From positions 186,001 through 250,000 of the forward strand of contig NZ_QPHL01000015.1 of assembly GCF_003335675.1 (NCBI RefSeq): a stretch of DNA of 64,000 nt. Reading direction: 5' to 3'. The stretch is from Winogradskyella sp. KYW1333. GTDB lineage: Bacteria > Bacteroidota > Bacteroidia > Flavobacteriales > Flavobacteriaceae. The stretch's first letter is position 1, and every line of letters begins with the position of its first letter. Both the position numbers and the translations under genes were made by a program. This document shows positions 8,840 to 17,162 of the stretch, one piece after another. The notes beneath the pieces were generated by a model, which was given only the letters and a program-made list of their open reading frames with translations, was not told the DNA's origin and did not search any database.

Positions 8840-9580
8840 ATGAAAATACTAACCATTTTATTAGCTGATGTAAGCAAAATTGCTACTGATGACTATGTAG
8901 GCTTTACGTTCTTTGTTGGATGTATGGCTATGATGGCCGCTTCGGCCTTTTTCTTTTTATCAATGAATTCATTTGATAAGAAATGGAGAACTTCAATCCT
9001 TGTATCAGGATTGATTACATTTATTGCAGCTGTGCACTATTGGTACATGCGAGACTATTGGGCTGCTGTTGGAGAATCTCCAACTTTCTTTAGGTATGTT
9101 GATTGGGTCTTAACCGTTCCATTGATGTGCGTTGAATTTTATTTAATCCTAAAAGTAGCAGGGGCTAAAAAGGCCATGATGTGGAAACTAATTTTCCTAT
9201 CAGTTGTAATGTTAGTTACGGGCTATTTTGGTGAAGCAGTTTACACCACAGGTAACGGACCTGCAGTATGGGGTTTAATTTCTGGACTAGCTTATTTTGC
9301 TATTGCATATATGATATGGTTCGGAGAAGCAAAACAACTTGCGGAACAAGCGGGTGGTGCTGTATTAAAAGCACATAAAACGCTATGCTGGTTCGTACTC
9401 GTCGGTTGGGCTATTTATCCTTTAGGATATATGGCTGGTACTGAAGGATGGTACGATGGTATTGCTAATTTAGGACTGAATATGGATGTCATCTACAACA
9501 TTGGAGATGCAGTAAATAAGATAGGTTTTGGTCTTGTTGTTTACGGTGCGGCCGTTGCAGCATCTTCTGACGAAGCATAA
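8840..9580 (+). CDS. Proteorhodopsin, green-tuned light-driven proton pump
   Basis: A 246-residue seven-helix microbial rhodopsin. The helix-C motif is R85-Y-V-D88-W..T92..E99, the DTE set of proton pumps (acceptor D88, donor E99), so it is not an NDQ-type sodium pump. H66 in AAVHYWYM is the His that partners the counter-ion in proteorhodopsins, and K227 in DAVNKIGFG is the Schiff-base lysine for retinal. The spectral tuning position (105 in the reference protein) is M96, which in flavobacterial proteins goes with green absorption. The N-terminus MKILTILLADVSK may be a cleaved leader. Divergent blh provides retinal. A strong terminator follows, so it is transcribed alone. Confidence 0.98.
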   Translation: MKILTILLADVSKIATDDYVGFTFFVGCMAMMAASAFFFLSMNSFDKKWRTSILVSGLITFIAAVHYWYMRDYWAAVGESPTFFRYVDWVLTVPLMCVEFYLILKVAGAKKAMMWKLIFLSVVMLVTGYFGEAVYTTGNGPAVWGLISGLAYFAIAYMIWFGEAKQLAEQAGGAVLKAHKTLCWFVLVGWAIYPLGYMAGTEGWYDGIANLGLNMDVIYNIGDAVNKIGFGLVVYGAAVAASSDEA

Positions 9581-9598
9581 CTTATCATCACATAAAAG

Positions 9599-9629
9599 AA
9601 AAAACCTCCTGTATCAAGGGGGTTTTTTT
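9599..9629 (+). terminator. Terminator after proteorhodopsin
   Basis: AACCTCCT pairs with AGGGGGTT (one T-G pair) around the loop GTATCA, followed by seven T, 20 bp after the stop codon. The next 213 bp, to 9843, hold no gene that I can see. Confidence 0.88.
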
Positions 9630-9843
9630 ATTTTAGATTGTTAACATCGATTTTTTTCTAGATGATTATATCATTAGTTTTAAAGTGAGTCAAGTAAAAA
9701 ATCCATATACATCTTTTACAAATTTAGATAGCTATACCTGTCACATTAAGAACGGAATGATAATACATCTTTCATTAAGCAAACTAACTGTTTTATCTTT
9801 TGAAAGGAATAAATTGATTAGGGTTTGAAACGAATTGTTACAA

Positions 9844-9945
9844 CTAGTCTATTTTATTGTAGGCACGGATCATTAAAATTGCCCATATCACTACTAATAC
9901 AGAAACAATTATAGAAAACCAAAAAACTATATCATTTGCTTCCAT
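9844..9945 (-). CDS. 33-residue single-span membrane peptide
   Basis: A short frame starting with ATG at 9945 and ending with TAG at 9844. It encodes a short acidic start (MEAND), one hydrophobic helix (about residues 6-27: IVFWFSIIVSVLVVIW) and a polar tail ending RAYNKID. It overlaps the end of the 62-residue membrane gene upstream by 14 bp, which suggests translational coupling. It is too short for homology calls by eye and I do not recognise it. Its position downstream of ccsBA recalls the small accessory peptides found with respiratory complexes, but that is inference. Confidence 0.5.
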   Translation of the reverse strand: MEANDIVFWFSIIVSVLVVIWAILMIRAYNKID

Positions 9946-10120
9946 TCTGTATTAATTTTAAATAAATCATAACACCGAGTAATGTTGGTGCCCAAAGACC
10001 AATAAACAAACCATGCATTTGGTCTCCATTAAGAAATAAATATTCTGACACTAGAATTATCAACGCACATAATGCTAACATCAAAACGTTTGCGAAACCT
10101 AATTTTTTGAAGAATTTCAT
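9932..10120 (-). CDS. 62-residue two-span membrane protein
   Basis: A small protein beginning MKFFKKLGF, with two hydrophobic helices at about residues 9-28 (VLMLALCALIILVSEYLF) and 36-56 (HGLFIGLWAPTLLGVMIYLK), joined by a short loop NGDQ. No recognised family. It lies 75 bp downstream of ccsBA on the same strand, beyond a weak hairpin, and overlaps a 33-residue membrane peptide at its 3' end. The ATG start and the coupled downstream frame support a real gene; function unknown. Confidence 0.6.
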   Translation of the reverse strand: MKFFKKLGFANVLMLALCALIILVSEYLFLNGDQMHGLFIGLWAPTLLGVMIYLKLIQNGSK

Positions 10121-10158
10121 TTATACGACCGGGTTTAAAGCCTCAAGTTAATAAAAAT

Positions 10159-10190
10159 ACTTTTCGAATCTATTTTTTTGTGCGAAAAGT
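10159..10190 (-). terminator. Weak hairpin after ccsBA
   Basis: ACTTTTCG and CGAAAAGT form an 8-bp inverted repeat with a 16-nt loop, followed on the minus strand by TATTTTTATT. It lies directly after the ccsBA stop. The long loop makes it at best a partial terminator. Confidence 0.4.
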
Positions 10191-10195
10191 TAAGC

Positions 10196-13100
10196 TTATT
10201 TATAGTAAGTCTTATATTTTCTGAAGGCAAAATATGCTAGAACTGCAATGACGATTAACGTAATTGCTATAAATTGAAAACTCAATATTTGATCACCACT
10301 TGCATAGGCATGTAAACCAGATAAATAGAAATTAACACCAAAATAGGTCATTAAAATACTTCCAAAAGCTAACACGGACATCAAGTTATAAAGCCAAAGA
10401 CCTCGCAAACCTGGTACTAGTCGCATATGAATTACAAATGCATATATCATTATACTAATTAATGCCCAAGTTTCTTTTGGATCCCAGCCCCAGTAACGTC
10501 CCCAACTTTCATTAGCCCACATTCCACCAAGGAAGTTACCGATAGTTAACATTACCAATCCAACAGTAAGTGCTAATTCATTGATAATGGTTAGCTCTTT
10601 AATATTAATATCCATTCTCGCTTTATTCTCCTTATTGGTGAGAATCATCAGTAATAGTGCAACCAACCCTAATATCATACCAATTGCAAATGGTCCATAA
10701 CTAGCTACAATAACTGATACATGTATCATTAACCAATAGCCTTTTAAAACTGGCTGTAGATTGGCTATCGCAGGATCCATCCAATTCCAATGTGCCACCA
10801 TTAGAATCATGGAACATACAAATGCAGATGAGGCAATAGTTAAATTACTCTTACGGCCGAATAATAATCCAAACAGCATTACCGACCAAGCCACATAAAT
10901 CATGGATTCATAAGCATCACTCCAAGGTGCATGACCAGACAAGTACCAACGCATTCCTAAACCAGCTACGTGAAGCGCAAACAAGAAAATAATAATACCT
11001 AATAAAGTCTTTATAGCTATGTCTATCCACTTGCTTCGATATTTGAATATCTGGACAATAATAAGAATAAATAAGATGGTACTGGCATACATATACCAAC
11101 TAAAAAGCCTTTTGAAGATATCGTATTTGTTATACATTATCTCGGCTTCAATTTTTTCATCAGGTAGCATTACTGAAGCACCAAACTTTTGTTGTGTCTT
11201 TTTTATACCGGTTAATAATTCTTCGGCTTTTGAAAAATCATTATTCAATTTTCCATTATTTAAGGTTACCAAATAAGCACTAAACCCATTGTTTATAAAA
11301 TTACCATAAAGTGAGTCCTTAATCTTATCACGATAATTACCTTCTCGAAAATCTAAAGAAGAAATCCATGTATTATTTTCATCTTCTGGTACAGGAAAAA
11401 TCTTAATGGATCTTCCTTCAATTGCATCAGACAGTAATCCCAACCTACCATAGGCTTCTTTCACTTCTTTTTGAAACCCATTTGGCACCTGGGCTTTGTA
11501 GGCCTCCTCAATATATGGTCCCAGTTTGTTGCGTCCGTCTGGTGTGAAAAAGTCTAGAAGACTAACATATTTTTCACTGTAATCCACATCTATGATGGTT
11601 CTTATCGAATCCGCCTTACGGGGTTTCAAGTAAATAATAGGGACATTGTACCACAGTAATGGACTTTCTTGAATAGATAGAAATACTTGAGTAGCCGTAA
11701 AGTCTTCATAGGTTTCTTTCTTACTCAGTTTTCTCAACATTTCAGAAGCGTAGGTATGCATAGGCATCATTCTACCACTATAATCCTGAATTACCATTTT
11801 TGCAAACTCCTCAGTATGAGCCTCAGGTGTAATATTTGCTTTTAAAATAGAATCAATTTGGGTTTTAGTTGGTCTTAATCCCACTGAATGATCATGTCCA
11901 TCATTCTCGGAATGCTCTTGAGAAAAACCAGAAATACTAAACATTAAAACCAACATGGTTAGTAATTTAGCCTTCTTCGTTTTTAATTTTTCTAATCGTT
12001 TTCTTAGTTTGTCAAAACGCGTATGTCTAGCAAACATAATAGCCAATAAACCAAAATATAACAATAGGTAACCCGCATAAGTTAAATAGGTTCCCCATTG
12101 ATCGTAATTAACTGAAAGAATCGTTCCTTTTTCATCAGGATCAAAACTTGCTTGAAAAAATCTATAACCTCTGTGATCTAATATATTGTTCATGTAAATG
12201 TGATAATCAAAATCACCTTTTTCAGAATCCAATACCGTTACCTTGCTCTCATAGGAAGAATAGGCATTTTCGGTTCCTGGATATTTTTCGGCTATAAAAT
12301 CATTTAGTTTTACCTGAAATGGCAAACTCAATACTTTAGAACCATATTGCAAGGTCATTTCCATACCGCCAACTTCAAACTCTTCAAATCCATTGTAATT
12401 GCCTTGACCTCCTAAAAGCCCAACTTTCTTGGTCTCACCATTAGCTGTAACATTCAAAAGAATTCCATCAGTATCATTCTTTAAAATCTGGGATTTTTTT
12501 ACAACACTAAACTCACCTTTAATTATTGGCTTTGGAAATACCATTTGCATATTTCCAATTATATATCTAGATCTTAAATTTAATAGCTGCAAACTATCTT
12601 TTACTAGTTCCCCCCCTGTCATAGTTGCCATGGTTAAATACTCACCTTCATATGGAGAGTTAATAAAAAGACCATCGTCAGTTTCTGTAATGTTTATTGC
12701 ACCCTCTTGATAATTATTAAGGCTAATTAAAACGTTATGTAGATTTGCAATATCACCATCCTTGAGAAAATGGTTATGTGGCTGTCCTCCACCTGCTTCG
12801 ACAATTTTTAAATATCGCTCACCATTATCGTTAGGAATAATATCCTTTTCTGCACCTTTAATAAACTCGTCTAGGGTTATAACTACTTTTGTTCCTCCAT
12901 AATCGTAAGTTTCACTAAAATCATTGTTTAATCGTGGTGAAAAATCTACCTCTTCTTCAATATTACGTTGCTGAAGCTGGCCATTTATTTGAAAATCACC
13001 GACAATTCTACCCTTGATATAAGTTTTTTGAGATAAAAATTCACTCTCAGTGGCACCTTCTCTAATGGACATCATACCCTCATAACCAATATAGCGCGTT

Positions 13101-13423
13101 ACAAAGGCACCTACTAAAATAAAAATAAAGGAAAGGTGCAAAACTAGAGTAGCCCATTTTTCCTTTTTATGTAGTTTGAACCGAAAAATATTCCCAACAA
13201 AATTTATAACAAAAAATATCATTATAGCTTCAAACCACCGGGCATTATAGATTAATTGTCTTGTGTAAGGCGTTGGTGAAGTATCCATATTTCTATCTAG
13301 GATAGTACCTATTGCCATAGCAAGAGCAAAAACAATAAATAGAACAGCAGTAAGTCTTGTGGAAAAAAGGAAATTAAATATCTTCTTTTGCATAGTTTTT
13401 GGCTTGTTTTTAAGCACGTGCAA
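10196..13423 (-). CDS. ccsBA: Fused cytochrome c biogenesis protein CcsBA (ResB-ResC)
   Basis: A 1075-residue membrane protein joining CcsB/ResB (N-terminal half, early helices around residues 16-36 and 50-70, then a large periplasmic domain) to CcsA/ResC (C-terminal helices). The haem-handling WWD-type motif WGRYWGWDPKETW is at residues 974-986. System II cytochrome c synthetases of this kind export haem and attach it to CXXCH apocytochromes outside the membrane; the fused form is usual in Bacteroidota and epsilon-proteobacteria. Near the middle, after the ResB part, a short hydrophobic stretch (MLVLMFSISGFSQ) looks like a signal peptide and is followed by a His/Asp-rich segment. The start could be the second Met at residue 11 (MQKKIFNFLFS), which matches the usual beginning better. 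Confidence 0.93.
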   Translation of the reverse strand: MHVLKNKPKTMQKKIFNFLFSTRLTAVLFIVFALAMAIGTILDRNMDTSPTPYTRQLIYNARWFEAIMIFFVINFVGNIFRFKLHKKEKWATLVLHLSFIFILVGAFVTRYIGYEGMMSIREGATESEFLSQKTYIKGRIVGDFQINGQLQQRNIEEEVDFSPRLNNDFSETYDYGGTKVVITLDEFIKGAEKDIIPNDNGERYLKIVEAGGGQPHNHFLKDGDIANLHNVLISLNNYQEGAINITETDDGLFINSPYEGEYLTMATMTGGELVKDSLQLLNLRSRYIIGNMQMVFPKPIIKGEFSVVKKSQILKNDTDGILLNVTANGETKKVGLLGGQGNYNGFEEFEVGGMEMTLQYGSKVLSLPFQVKLNDFIAEKYPGTENAYSSYESKVTVLDSEKGDFDYHIYMNNILDHRGYRFFQASFDPDEKGTILSVNYDQWGTYLTYAGYLLLYFGLLAIMFARHTRFDKLRKRLEKLKTKKAKLLTMLVLMFSISGFSQEHSENDGHDHSVGLRPTKTQIDSILKANITPEAHTEEFAKMVIQDYSGRMMPMHTYASEMLRKLSKKETYEDFTATQVFLSIQESPLLWYNVPIIYLKPRKADSIRTIIDVDYSEKYVSLLDFFTPDGRNKLGPYIEEAYKAQVPNGFQKEVKEAYGRLGLLSDAIEGRSIKIFPVPEDENNTWISSLDFREGNYRDKIKDSLYGNFINNGFSAYLVTLNNGKLNNDFSKAEELLTGIKKTQQKFGASVMLPDEKIEAEIMYNKYDIFKRLFSWYMYASTILFILIIVQIFKYRSKWIDIAIKTLLGIIIFLFALHVAGLGMRWYLSGHAPWSDAYESMIYVAWSVMLFGLLFGRKSNLTIASSAFVCSMILMVAHWNWMDPAIANLQPVLKGYWLMIHVSVIVASYGPFAIGMILGLVALLLMILTNKENKARMDINIKELTIINELALTVGLVMLTIGNFLGGMWANESWGRYWGWDPKETWALISIMIYAFVIHMRLVPGLRGLWLYNLMSVLAFGSILMTYFGVNFYLSGLHAYASGDQILSFQFIAITLIVIAVLAYFAFRKYKTYYK

Positions 13424-13537
13424 AGATAGTGCTTTTTAAGGATTAATTTATGCCTTTAATCCGTACAAATGATGTTAAAATTACTTACGCTTATTTTGAT
13501 GATTTCAATAGGTTATTTTGTTCTTCTATTAGTGTTT

Positions 13538-13927
13538 TTAAATCAGAAAGAAGCTCAATATCTTTAAATATATAAATGTGCCCATTTTACGAGCTCTCCT
13601 TTTCGCATTTTGTGTATAATCACCCTTAAACAACTCATCAATAGTTTGAGACCAGTAATTTAACCATATACCAAAATGCAGTTCTGTAATGGAATTATTA
13701 TGAGCTTTATCAACCTTAATATGAGCCACTAAGGGATCGCTAGTAAATTTTGTTTTAAGAAACAAGCCGGATTCCCAAAAATCAGTTAGATATTTTAAAT
13801 GTGCATCCCAATCGTTGATACTATCGTTGAAAAAAGGCCCTAGCGTATTATCCTTTCTAACTTTGGAGTAGAAATTTTTCACCAAAAGATGAATATCGTA
13901 TCTATTTTGAATATCTTTTTTAACCAT
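13538..13927 (-). CDS. Group III truncated haemoglobin
   Basis: A small globin, about 129 residues from the chosen ATG at 13927 (MVKKDIQNRYDIHLLVKNFY), which matches the typical beginning of group III truncated haemoglobins; an upstream ATG at 13960 would add 11 residues. Family marks include NFYSKVRKD, LGPFF, the W-E-S-G-L-F region, and HFGIWLNYW, whose His is the likely proximal haem ligand. Group III globins bind oxygen or NO and probably act in NO or peroxide detoxification. It lies upstream of ccsBA on the same strand with a 114-bp gap, and its 5' end faces the DUF2520 gene. Confidence 0.85.
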   Translation of the reverse strand: MVKKDIQNRYDIHLLVKNFYSKVRKDNTLGPFFNDSINDWDAHLKYLTDFWESGLFLKTKFTSDPLVAHIKVDKAHNNSITELHFGIWLNYWSQTIDELFKGDYTQNAKRRARKMGTFIYLKILSFFLI

Positions 13928-13997
13928 AATTCTCAAAGTTATCTTATTTGTATTAATCATATCAGTAGAGATTGGTAAAACTTAGTATTTTTACAAC

Positions 13998-14759
13998 ATG
14001 TTATCAGTAATTTTAATTGGTGCTGGCAATGTGGCCTCACATTTATTCAATGCTATCAAAAAATCAGAATCAGCATCCATTATACAATGGTATAACAGAA
14101 CTATTGATACCATTAAGCCTTTTCAAAACGATGTTGATATTACAGATGATTTAAGTACTTTAAAAGAGGCTGACATATACATCATGGCAGTTAGTGATGA
14201 TAGCATAGCAGAATTATCTAATGCATTACCTTTTAGTAATAGACTTGTTGCACATACCTCTGGTAGTGTTTCTATTCACCAATTAGACAAAAAACACAAA
14301 CGAGCTGTATTTTATCCATTACAAACTTTCACTAAAGGAGCAACGATAGATTTTAGCGAAGTACCAATTTGTATTGAATGCTTGGAAAAAGAAAATTTAC
14401 AAGTGTTAAAATCATTGGCAGAAGTATTAGGCTGTAAATTTTATAAAATAAACACAGAACAGAGACAAACACTTCATCTTTCTGCAGTATACGTAAATAA
14501 TTTTGTGAACCAATTATATAGAATTGCACACGAAATCAGTGATGCTAAAAGCATTAATTTTGATATCTTGAAGCCATTAATAATGGAGACTGCTCGTAAA
14601 GTACAAGATATGTCACCATACATGGCGCAAACAGGACCAGCAAAGCGAAATGATAAAAAAACCATAAAAAGACATCTTAAACAAATAGAAAGCGAAGAAC
14701 ATAAGGCAATTTATCAAATGCTTACTAATTCTATTAAAAAAACACATGGAAAAAGATAA
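13998..14759 (+). CDS. DUF2520 / Rossmann-fold oxidoreductase-like protein
   Basis: A 253-residue protein with an N-terminal NAD(P)-binding fold (IGAGNVASHLF at residues 6-16, similar to the ProC / 6-phosphogluconate dehydrogenase group) and a C-terminal all-helical DUF2520 domain with the typical HLSAVYVNNFVNQLY segment and GPAKRND. The substrate is unknown. Its last 14 bp overlap the KdsC-like phosphatase gene, so the two are coupled; this pairing is common in flavobacteria. It begins a run of tightly spaced plus-strand genes to 17132. The start codon is only 38 bp from the divergent globin start. Confidence 0.85.
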   Translation: MLSVILIGAGNVASHLFNAIKKSESASIIQWYNRTIDTIKPFQNDVDITDDLSTLKEADIYIMAVSDDSIAELSNALPFSNRLVAHTSGSVSIHQLDKKHKRAVFYPLQTFTKGATIDFSEVPICIECLEKENLQVLKSLAEVLGCKFYKINTEQRQTLHLSAVYVNNFVNQLYRIAHEISDAKSINFDILKPLIMETARKVQDMSPYMAQTGPAKRNDKKTIKRHLKQIESEEHKAIYQMLTNSIKKTHGKR

Positions 14760-15279
14760 AAGCTACAAAGAATACCTACAGCACATAACCACCTTTATTT
14801 TTGACGTTGACGGTGTACTTACCGATGGCACCATCACTGTTACAACTGAAGGAGAAATGTTGCGTAAAATGAGCATTAAGGATGGTTTTGCCCTAAAAAC
14901 TGCTGTAGATGCAGGATTTAATGTCTGTATTATTTCAGGTGGCTCTAATGAAGGCGTTAGAAAAAGATTAAGAGGATTAGGCATTACCAATATTTACCTC
15001 GGAGCACATAATAAAATTGAGCAACTAGATGAATATTTAGAAATTTATAATATAAAATCAGAGTCCGTGTTATATATGGGAGATGATATTCCAGATTTCC
15101 CAGTTATGAAGCTGGTGGGTTTACCATGTTGTCCACAAGATGCAGTACCTGAAATTAAGGCAATTTGCAACTATATATCTCACAAAAATGGTGGAAATGG
15201 TGCTGTGCGCGATGTAATTGAACAGGTTTTAAAAGTGCATGGCAAATGGAATGGTAATTTTGATGCTAAATACGACTAA
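14746..15279 (+). CDS. KdsC-like HAD phosphatase
   Basis: A 177-residue C0-type HAD hydrolase with no cap domain. Motif I is DVDGVLTDG (around residues 20-28), motif II the ISGG Ser near residue 64, and motif IV MGDDIPDFPVM. Length and motifs match 3-deoxy-D-manno-octulosonate 8-phosphate phosphatase, which makes KDO for the lipopolysaccharide core; related phosphatases act on other sugar acids, so the substrate is inferred. The ATG lies inside the end of the DUF2520 gene. The following membrane protein starts 4 bp after its stop. Confidence 0.85.
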   Translation: MEKDKSYKEYLQHITTFIFDVDGVLTDGTITVTTEGEMLRKMSIKDGFALKTAVDAGFNVCIISGGSNEGVRKRLRGLGITNIYLGAHNKIEQLDEYLEIYNIKSESVLYMGDDIPDFPVMKLVGLPCCPQDAVPEIKAICNYISHKNGGNGAVRDVIEQVLKVHGKWNGNFDAKYD

Positions 15280-15283
15280 CTTA

Positions 15284-15598
15284 ATGAAAAGAAAAAGCAG
15301 ACGACATAGTACAGGATTTGGATACATAGGTTTTGGTAATAATCAGACTACATTTAACCAAAAGACTAGCACACCGTTTTCTGTATATAAAGAAAAGTTA
15401 GACTTAGAGGCCCATCTGCACTATGAAATGCATTTTATGCATAAAAACCTTACTAAGGAATACAAACAAAAAATAAAAGATAAAATAAGAAGACAAGAGC
15501 GTAAGCTTTTGATTAGAACCTCAGTCATCAGTCTGTTTGTATTCATGGGTGTTGCATATTTCGCCTATTACCTTATCAATCAAATATTATCCCATTAA
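15284..15598 (+). CDS. Small basic protein with one C-terminal membrane helix
   Basis: About 104 residues from the ATG at 15284, which I prefer to an upstream frame start at 15239 because that one lies inside the KdsC-like gene. The N-terminal 75 residues are polar and basic with an amphipathic helical stretch (KEYKQKIKDKIRRQERK); residues about 80-100 form a single hydrophobic helix. I do not recognise a characterised family. It sits between the KdsC-like phosphatase and a UbiA prenyltransferase with 4-8 bp gaps, so it is in the same operon. Confidence 0.7.
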   Translation: MKRKSRRHSTGFGYIGFGNNQTTFNQKTSTPFSVYKEKLDLEAHLHYEMHFMHKNLTKEYKQKIKDKIRRQERKLLIRTSVISLFVFMGVAYFAYYLINQILSH

Positions 15599-15606
15599 AC
15601 CTTAGA

Positions 15607-16533
15607 ATGATTCATTATTTAAAATTAATTCGTTGGCAAAACTTATTAATAATTGTATTTGTACAATATTTACTAAAATATGCCCTTCTAGTTCCCTTTA
15701 AAGATAAATATGGCGTATTTACTGCCCTTAACAATTTTGAGTTCTTCATTCTTGTACTTTCAACAGTCTGTATTGCTAGCGCAGGATATATTATAAATGA
15801 TATCTATGATATTGAAACAGATAAAATCAACAAGCCCAAACGGTTAATAATAAATAAACACATTTCAGAAAAAATGGGCTTTAACCTCTTTATAGTCCTC
15901 AATATAATTGGTGTGGGACTTGGTTTTTATTTATCTAATAGTATAGGTAAATCGACCTTCTTCGTCCTTTTTGTAGTAGTCTCTGCTTTATTATATCTGT
16001 ACGCTACCGCCCTCAAACAAATAATGATAGTTGGTAACATTATTATTTCTCTAGTTGTGGCATTGAGCATATTAATGGTAGGTATTTTTGAACTCTTACC
16101 AGTAATGGCAGAAATAAACAAATCCGCTCAACAGACATTCCTTGACATTATTTTAGATTATGCAGTGTTTGCATTTTTAATTAATCTCGTAAGAGAAATT
16201 ATTAAGGATATTGAAGACATTGATGGAGATTATAATGCTGGTATAGAAACTCTCCCCGTTGTTATTGGTAGAGATAGAGCTAATAGTGTCGCATTTTTAG
16301 TTTCACTCCTGCCTATAATCGCTGTAATATATTATGTAATAACATACTTATTTAAGCAACAATTGGTAGTTGCTTACTTTTTAGTATTTGTGGTTGGACC
16401 TCTTATATATGCAACTATCAAGATCTTTAATGCCGAGCAAAAATCAGATTATAGGCATATAAGTCATGTCCTTAAAGTTGTTATGCTAACCGGAATGCTT
16501 TCTATTTTAATGTACCAATTAATCTTAAAGTAA
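15607..16533 (+). CDS. UbiA-family prenyltransferase
   Basis: A 308-residue membrane enzyme with about eight to nine helices. The first Asp-rich motif, NDIYDIETDKINKPKR, begins at N64 and the second, DIEDIDGDYNAG, lies around residues 201-212; both bind the magnesium-prenyl diphosphate. The family attaches prenyl chains to aromatic rings or polar acceptors. Bacteroidota members in this context are often labelled geranylgeranylglycerol-phosphate geranylgeranyltransferase-like, but the acceptor cannot be told from sequence; menaquinone or a lipid are possible. It starts 8 bp after the small membrane protein and ends 5 bp before maf. Confidence 0.85.
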   Translation: MIHYLKLIRWQNLLIIVFVQYLLKYALLVPFKDKYGVFTALNNFEFFILVLSTVCIASAGYIINDIYDIETDKINKPKRLIINKHISEKMGFNLFIVLNIIGVGLGFYLSNSIGKSTFFVLFVVVSALLYLYATALKQIMIVGNIIISLVVALSILMVGIFELLPVMAEINKSAQQTFLDIILDYAVFAFLINLVREIIKDIEDIDGDYNAGIETLPVVIGRDRANSVAFLVSLLPIIAVIYYVITYLFKQQLVVAYFLVFVVGPLIYATIKIFNAEQKSDYRHISHVLKVVMLTGMLSILMYQLILK

Positions 16534-16538
16534 GTACA

Positions 16539-17132
16539 ATGCTAAAAGACAAATTGAAGGGTTATAATATCATCCTTGCTTCTGGTTCTCCAAGACGTCA
16601 TGCGTTTTTAAAAGCTATGGATATTGATTTTAAAATTAAATTACACCCTGTAGAAGAAATATATCCAGATAATTTAAAAGCAAATGAAATCACTGATTAT
16701 CTGGCGAAATTAAAATCACAACCGTTTATAAATGAATTGAAAGCAAATGACATTCTAATAACAAGTGATACCATTGTTTGGCTAGAGGGTAAACCGATTG
16801 AAAAACCAAAAGATGAGCGTCATGCTTTTGATATGATCAAATCTATGAGCAACAAAACACACGATGTTATTACCTCTATTTGTTTTACTCAAAAAGAATC
16901 ACAGAAAATTATTCACACGACTACCAAGGTAACTTTTAGAGCTCTTGAAGACAAAGAAATTTGGTACTACATAAAGAAATTTAAGCCCTTCGATAAAGCA
17001 GGTGCTTATGGTATACAGGAATGGATAGGATCTGTAGGCATAACCAATATTGAAGGTTCTTATAATAACGTTGTTGGCCTTCCCACACATTTACTTTATG
17101 AAACGTTAAATAGCATTGCTATGGAAGACTAG
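16539..17132 (+). CDS. maf: Maf-family nucleotide pyrophosphatase
   Basis: A 197-residue protein with the Maf signature ASGSPRR at residues 14-20, SDTIVWLEGKPIEKP, and KAGAYGIQEWIG. Maf proteins hydrolyse non-canonical or excess nucleoside triphosphates (dTTP, UTP or CTP depending on subfamily) and affect septation when overexpressed. Length is normal. It ends the tightly packed gene run that starts at 13998. The promoter of the next gene lies inside its last codons. Confidence 0.92.
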   Translation: MLKDKLKGYNIILASGSPRRHAFLKAMDIDFKIKLHPVEEIYPDNLKANEITDYLAKLKSQPFINELKANDILITSDTIVWLEGKPIEKPKDERHAFDMIKSMSNKTHDVITSICFTQKESQKIIHTTTKVTFRALEDKEIWYYIKKFKPFDKAGAYGIQEWIGSVGITNIEGSYNNVVGLPTHLLYETLNSIAMED

Positions 17133-17145
17133 GATTGTAACTTTG
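17116..17145 (+). promoter_or_regulatory. Bacteroidota-type promoter for the 17163 lipoprotein
   Basis: TTG at 17116-17118, exactly 19 bp, then TAACTTTG at 17138-17145: a full match to TTG-N19-TAnnTTTG. It overlaps the 3' end of maf. The expected start of transcription, near 17152, gives a leader of only about 11 nt. Confidence 0.75.
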
Positions 17146-17162
17146 TAAAAAAACAATACCTT

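Noticed and set aside
13928-13960. Upstream ATG for the truncated haemoglobin
   Set aside because: The additional 11 residues do not match the family's usual start, which fits the ATG at 13927.
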